Shown here: piece by piece, positions 62,151 to 64,000 of the stretch | Numbering within the stretch: the stretch's first letter is position 1 | Layout: every line of letters starts with the position of its first letter | Program-made: the position numbers and the translations under genes | From: Amanita rubescens | Lineage: Eukaryota; Basidiomycota; Agaricomycetes; Agaricales; Amanitaceae | Length of the DNA stretch: 64,000 nucleotides | Reading direction: 5' to 3' | NCBI GenBank assembly: GCA_015039365.1 | Contig: WION01000033.1 | Location: 186,001 to 250,000, forward strand | Notes under the pieces: generated by a model | What the model was told of the DNA's origin: nothing | The model's database searches: none | Seen by the model: the letters and a program-made list of their open reading frames with translations, nothing else

Positions 62151-63755
62151 TCATCTGTGGGCACTAAACCATCGATGGGACGGAGCGTTGAACCAAGACG
62201 GCAAGGGAGGGTCTAAACCGTTGACAGCTGCCAAGAATCCCTCGCTTCTGAACGTCAACGAGGACCCGCTAAAACCTGCATCTAATGCGTCAGCGATTCT
62301 TTCGATACGTGGAATGAAGAGTTTAATTAACTTTCCTTTCGATTTAAATCCTTCAATTTTGAATAGTCCTGCTATATTACCTGCGGTCACAATGGGGAAC
62401 GCATCGCGAAAGAATTTGAGTAAGACTCTGTTTCGGAAGCCTGTCTCAACCCACGGCAACGGAAGCATCAACGTTACCCGTGTATCGTGCCGTTTTTTGT
62501 AAAGCAGAGAAAGCTTGGCGTTGAGCGTCGTATTCCAGGATCCAGGAGTAGGGGTAGTCGCTGAGATCGCGCTGACCATGTCATCCAGCCAGTTGTGGTC
62601 GCGATCGTCAACGTCGAGGAAAAGCATGAGCTCTTCTAAACGAGGGGTACGCTGATAGTCTCGACGGGTATAGGAGGGATTCCTGAATGTTCGGAAGGTT
62701 GACTACGAGATAGAGGGACCGGAGATAGTTAAGTCCGGCCAAGCTTATAACATCGGTGCCATCTACTGGTCATTAGCTAGGAATAGGTTGGAGAGGAGCA
62801 GATAGCATACAAATATCGTCTCTCCATATGTACAGTCTCAAATCTCGGAGAGTATCTGCGCATGAGGAAAGAGTTCCATTAGTCAACGCGTTCCTGCCCG
62901 GGATGTCTAGCAATTGTAGATAGAGCGTAGTCAGGCAAGACACGTCCAGAAGCTGTCGGCGCTGTATGACTTGCAGTAAACCCGACATAGTATCCCACCG
63001 AGTCCCGATGGACCCCGTGTGCATGGCCAAAGACGTGAGCGAAGGAACCCGGCCTGCAGTTGGAAGGGGCCACGGCCGAATGTCTGAAAATGAAATGACG
63101 TCTGAAAATGAAATGACGCCTGAAAATGAAATGAAACCCGAAACATCGAGCGATTTTAGGTTGTGAAATTCTCTGAACAAAGTTAGGGGCATATTCGCTA
63201 CGCCCCCGAGAACAATTTCTTGTGCTCTTTTCAAAAGACATGTCAGAGCATCTCGCACTTGCTGCGATGTTTCATGCCAATCGAGGCGCATATCTGTAAA
63301 TGGTCCGAGATGAATGGAACGAAGGCCTTTTGCATGCTCCGAGATGAATGCGATGGCGCAGAATGAGTCTGGTCGTTCCTCTTCCTCGTCTTTTCCCTCC
63401 CCGACTCCTTCGCTTGCTTTATCTCCGGCGTCCCGGCATTCCAAATTGACCTCGGCTTCCATGTCCGTATCGACCTCTGGTAGTGACCCTGTGTCATCTG
63501 GCTCATCGGCGAACCAATCGTCACAGAAGAGCAGGCTAAGGTTTTTGATATAACTAGCCAATATTGCACCTCTTCGAAAACGGTCAACCTCGCGTGTTGC
63601 GCGTACCCGTTTAAGATGATCGTAGAAAACAAGTGCGATTGTGCAAAGAGGCAGAAATCATGGCATGAGAGGGAGACGTTCTTCAACGTTTCGAAGTCAT
63701 CGGCAACGTAGTCGATGATAATGGCGGCGACCTCCGGCGGAAACTGGTGGGACAT
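62151..63755 (-). pseudogene. F-box gene, duplicated copy with frameshifts
   Basis: Same start (63755) and layout as the intact copy at 49545, but a 22-bp deletion near 63572 shifts the frame after about 60 codons, and deletions near 62640-62670 disrupt the second exon. An in-phase insertion of two extra short repeats near 63075-63120 adds Ser-Phe-Ser units. Long reading frames survive between the breaks, so decay is recent. Could only be functional with unseen alternative splicing. Confidence 0.75.
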
Positions 63756-63843
63756 TGGTTAAGATCAAAACTTCCCCATGTGTCCGGCGATTAACGGCAA
63801 TACTTACCATTACCGATGCGGACTACGTGCAGCAGAACCGTGA

Positions 63844-64000
63844 CTTGTCCAAATCCGGTCTTTCTCCGAGCTTTCAAACTGGATGTCTGTCGCTTGTCAC
63901 CTGGGTTCTTTGGCGGATTCACATAATCAACACCAGCTATGCAAGACCTGAATACCCAAAAAGTCACATCTGGCCAACTCTTTTCTCGCTTCAAAACGTA
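63844..64000 (+). repeat. Interspersed repeat, third copy, cut by the window
   Basis: Direct copy of 49634 onward, next to the broken F-box gene, nearly identical over the visible part. Confidence 0.85.

Larger units (their letters stand above)
61903..64000. repeat. Segmental duplication, copy 2 (continues past the window)
   Basis: Direct copy of 47700-49838 with numerous small insertions and deletions. It runs to the last base of the window. Confidence 0.9.

Overview
The window looks like nuclear DNA of a basidiomycete fungus, most probably an Agaricomycete. Genes are split by many short (about 45-65 bp) GT-AG introns. The families seen (WOPR regulator, Misato/DML1, Old Yellow Enzyme, basidiomycete 7-TM proteins, DUF6589, DUF6570/Helitron remnants, TET/JBP-like dioxygenase) are typical of mushroom-forming fungi. 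I rebuilt exon-intron models by hand from splice sites and phase. Coordinates are good where phase closes through every junction (OYE, 7-TM, DML1, WOPR, kinase, SNF2, both transposon genes), and tentative elsewhere.

Layout. 0-6 kb: small hypothetical genes, a 60-bp coding minisatellite and a large minisatellite of about 160-bp units. 6.7-8.0 kb: an intact Old Yellow Enzyme. 8.8-10.3 kb: a decayed Helitron-linked DUF6570 gene. 11-19.1 kb: four minus-strand genes (7-TM protein, disordered protein, DML1, Gti1/Pac2 WOPR regulator). 21.5-26.1 kb: one 14-exon gene for a TKL kinase with an MLKL-like N-terminal helical region and a conserved fungal C-terminal domain. 27.6-30.2 kb: decayed repeats and a 5'-truncated LINE with poly(A). 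30.6-32.7 kb: two small secreted-protein genes with related promoters. 33-37 kb: a deaminase-like gene, hypothetical genes and a 47/48-bp minisatellite. 39.2-40.7 kb: a TET/JBP-like dioxygenase candidate. 42.3-42.9 kb: a small hypothetical gene. 43.6-47.7 kb: an SNF2 remodeller with a PHD finger. 47.7-50 kb and 61.9-64 kb: a segmental duplication carrying an F-box gene, intact in the first copy and broken in the second.

The most exciting object is a complete-looking 5,734-bp DNA transposon at 52947-58680. It has inverted repeats of about 85-94 bp, a perfect 9-bp target-site duplication, and just two convergent genes: a RecQ-type helicase and a DUF6589 protein whose conserved acidic residues suggest a DDE/RNase H-like transposase. 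It sits in an intron of a MACPF-like gene, and the target duplication reproduces that gene's 5' splice site. I do not recall this gene combination being described as a transposon class, but could not search.
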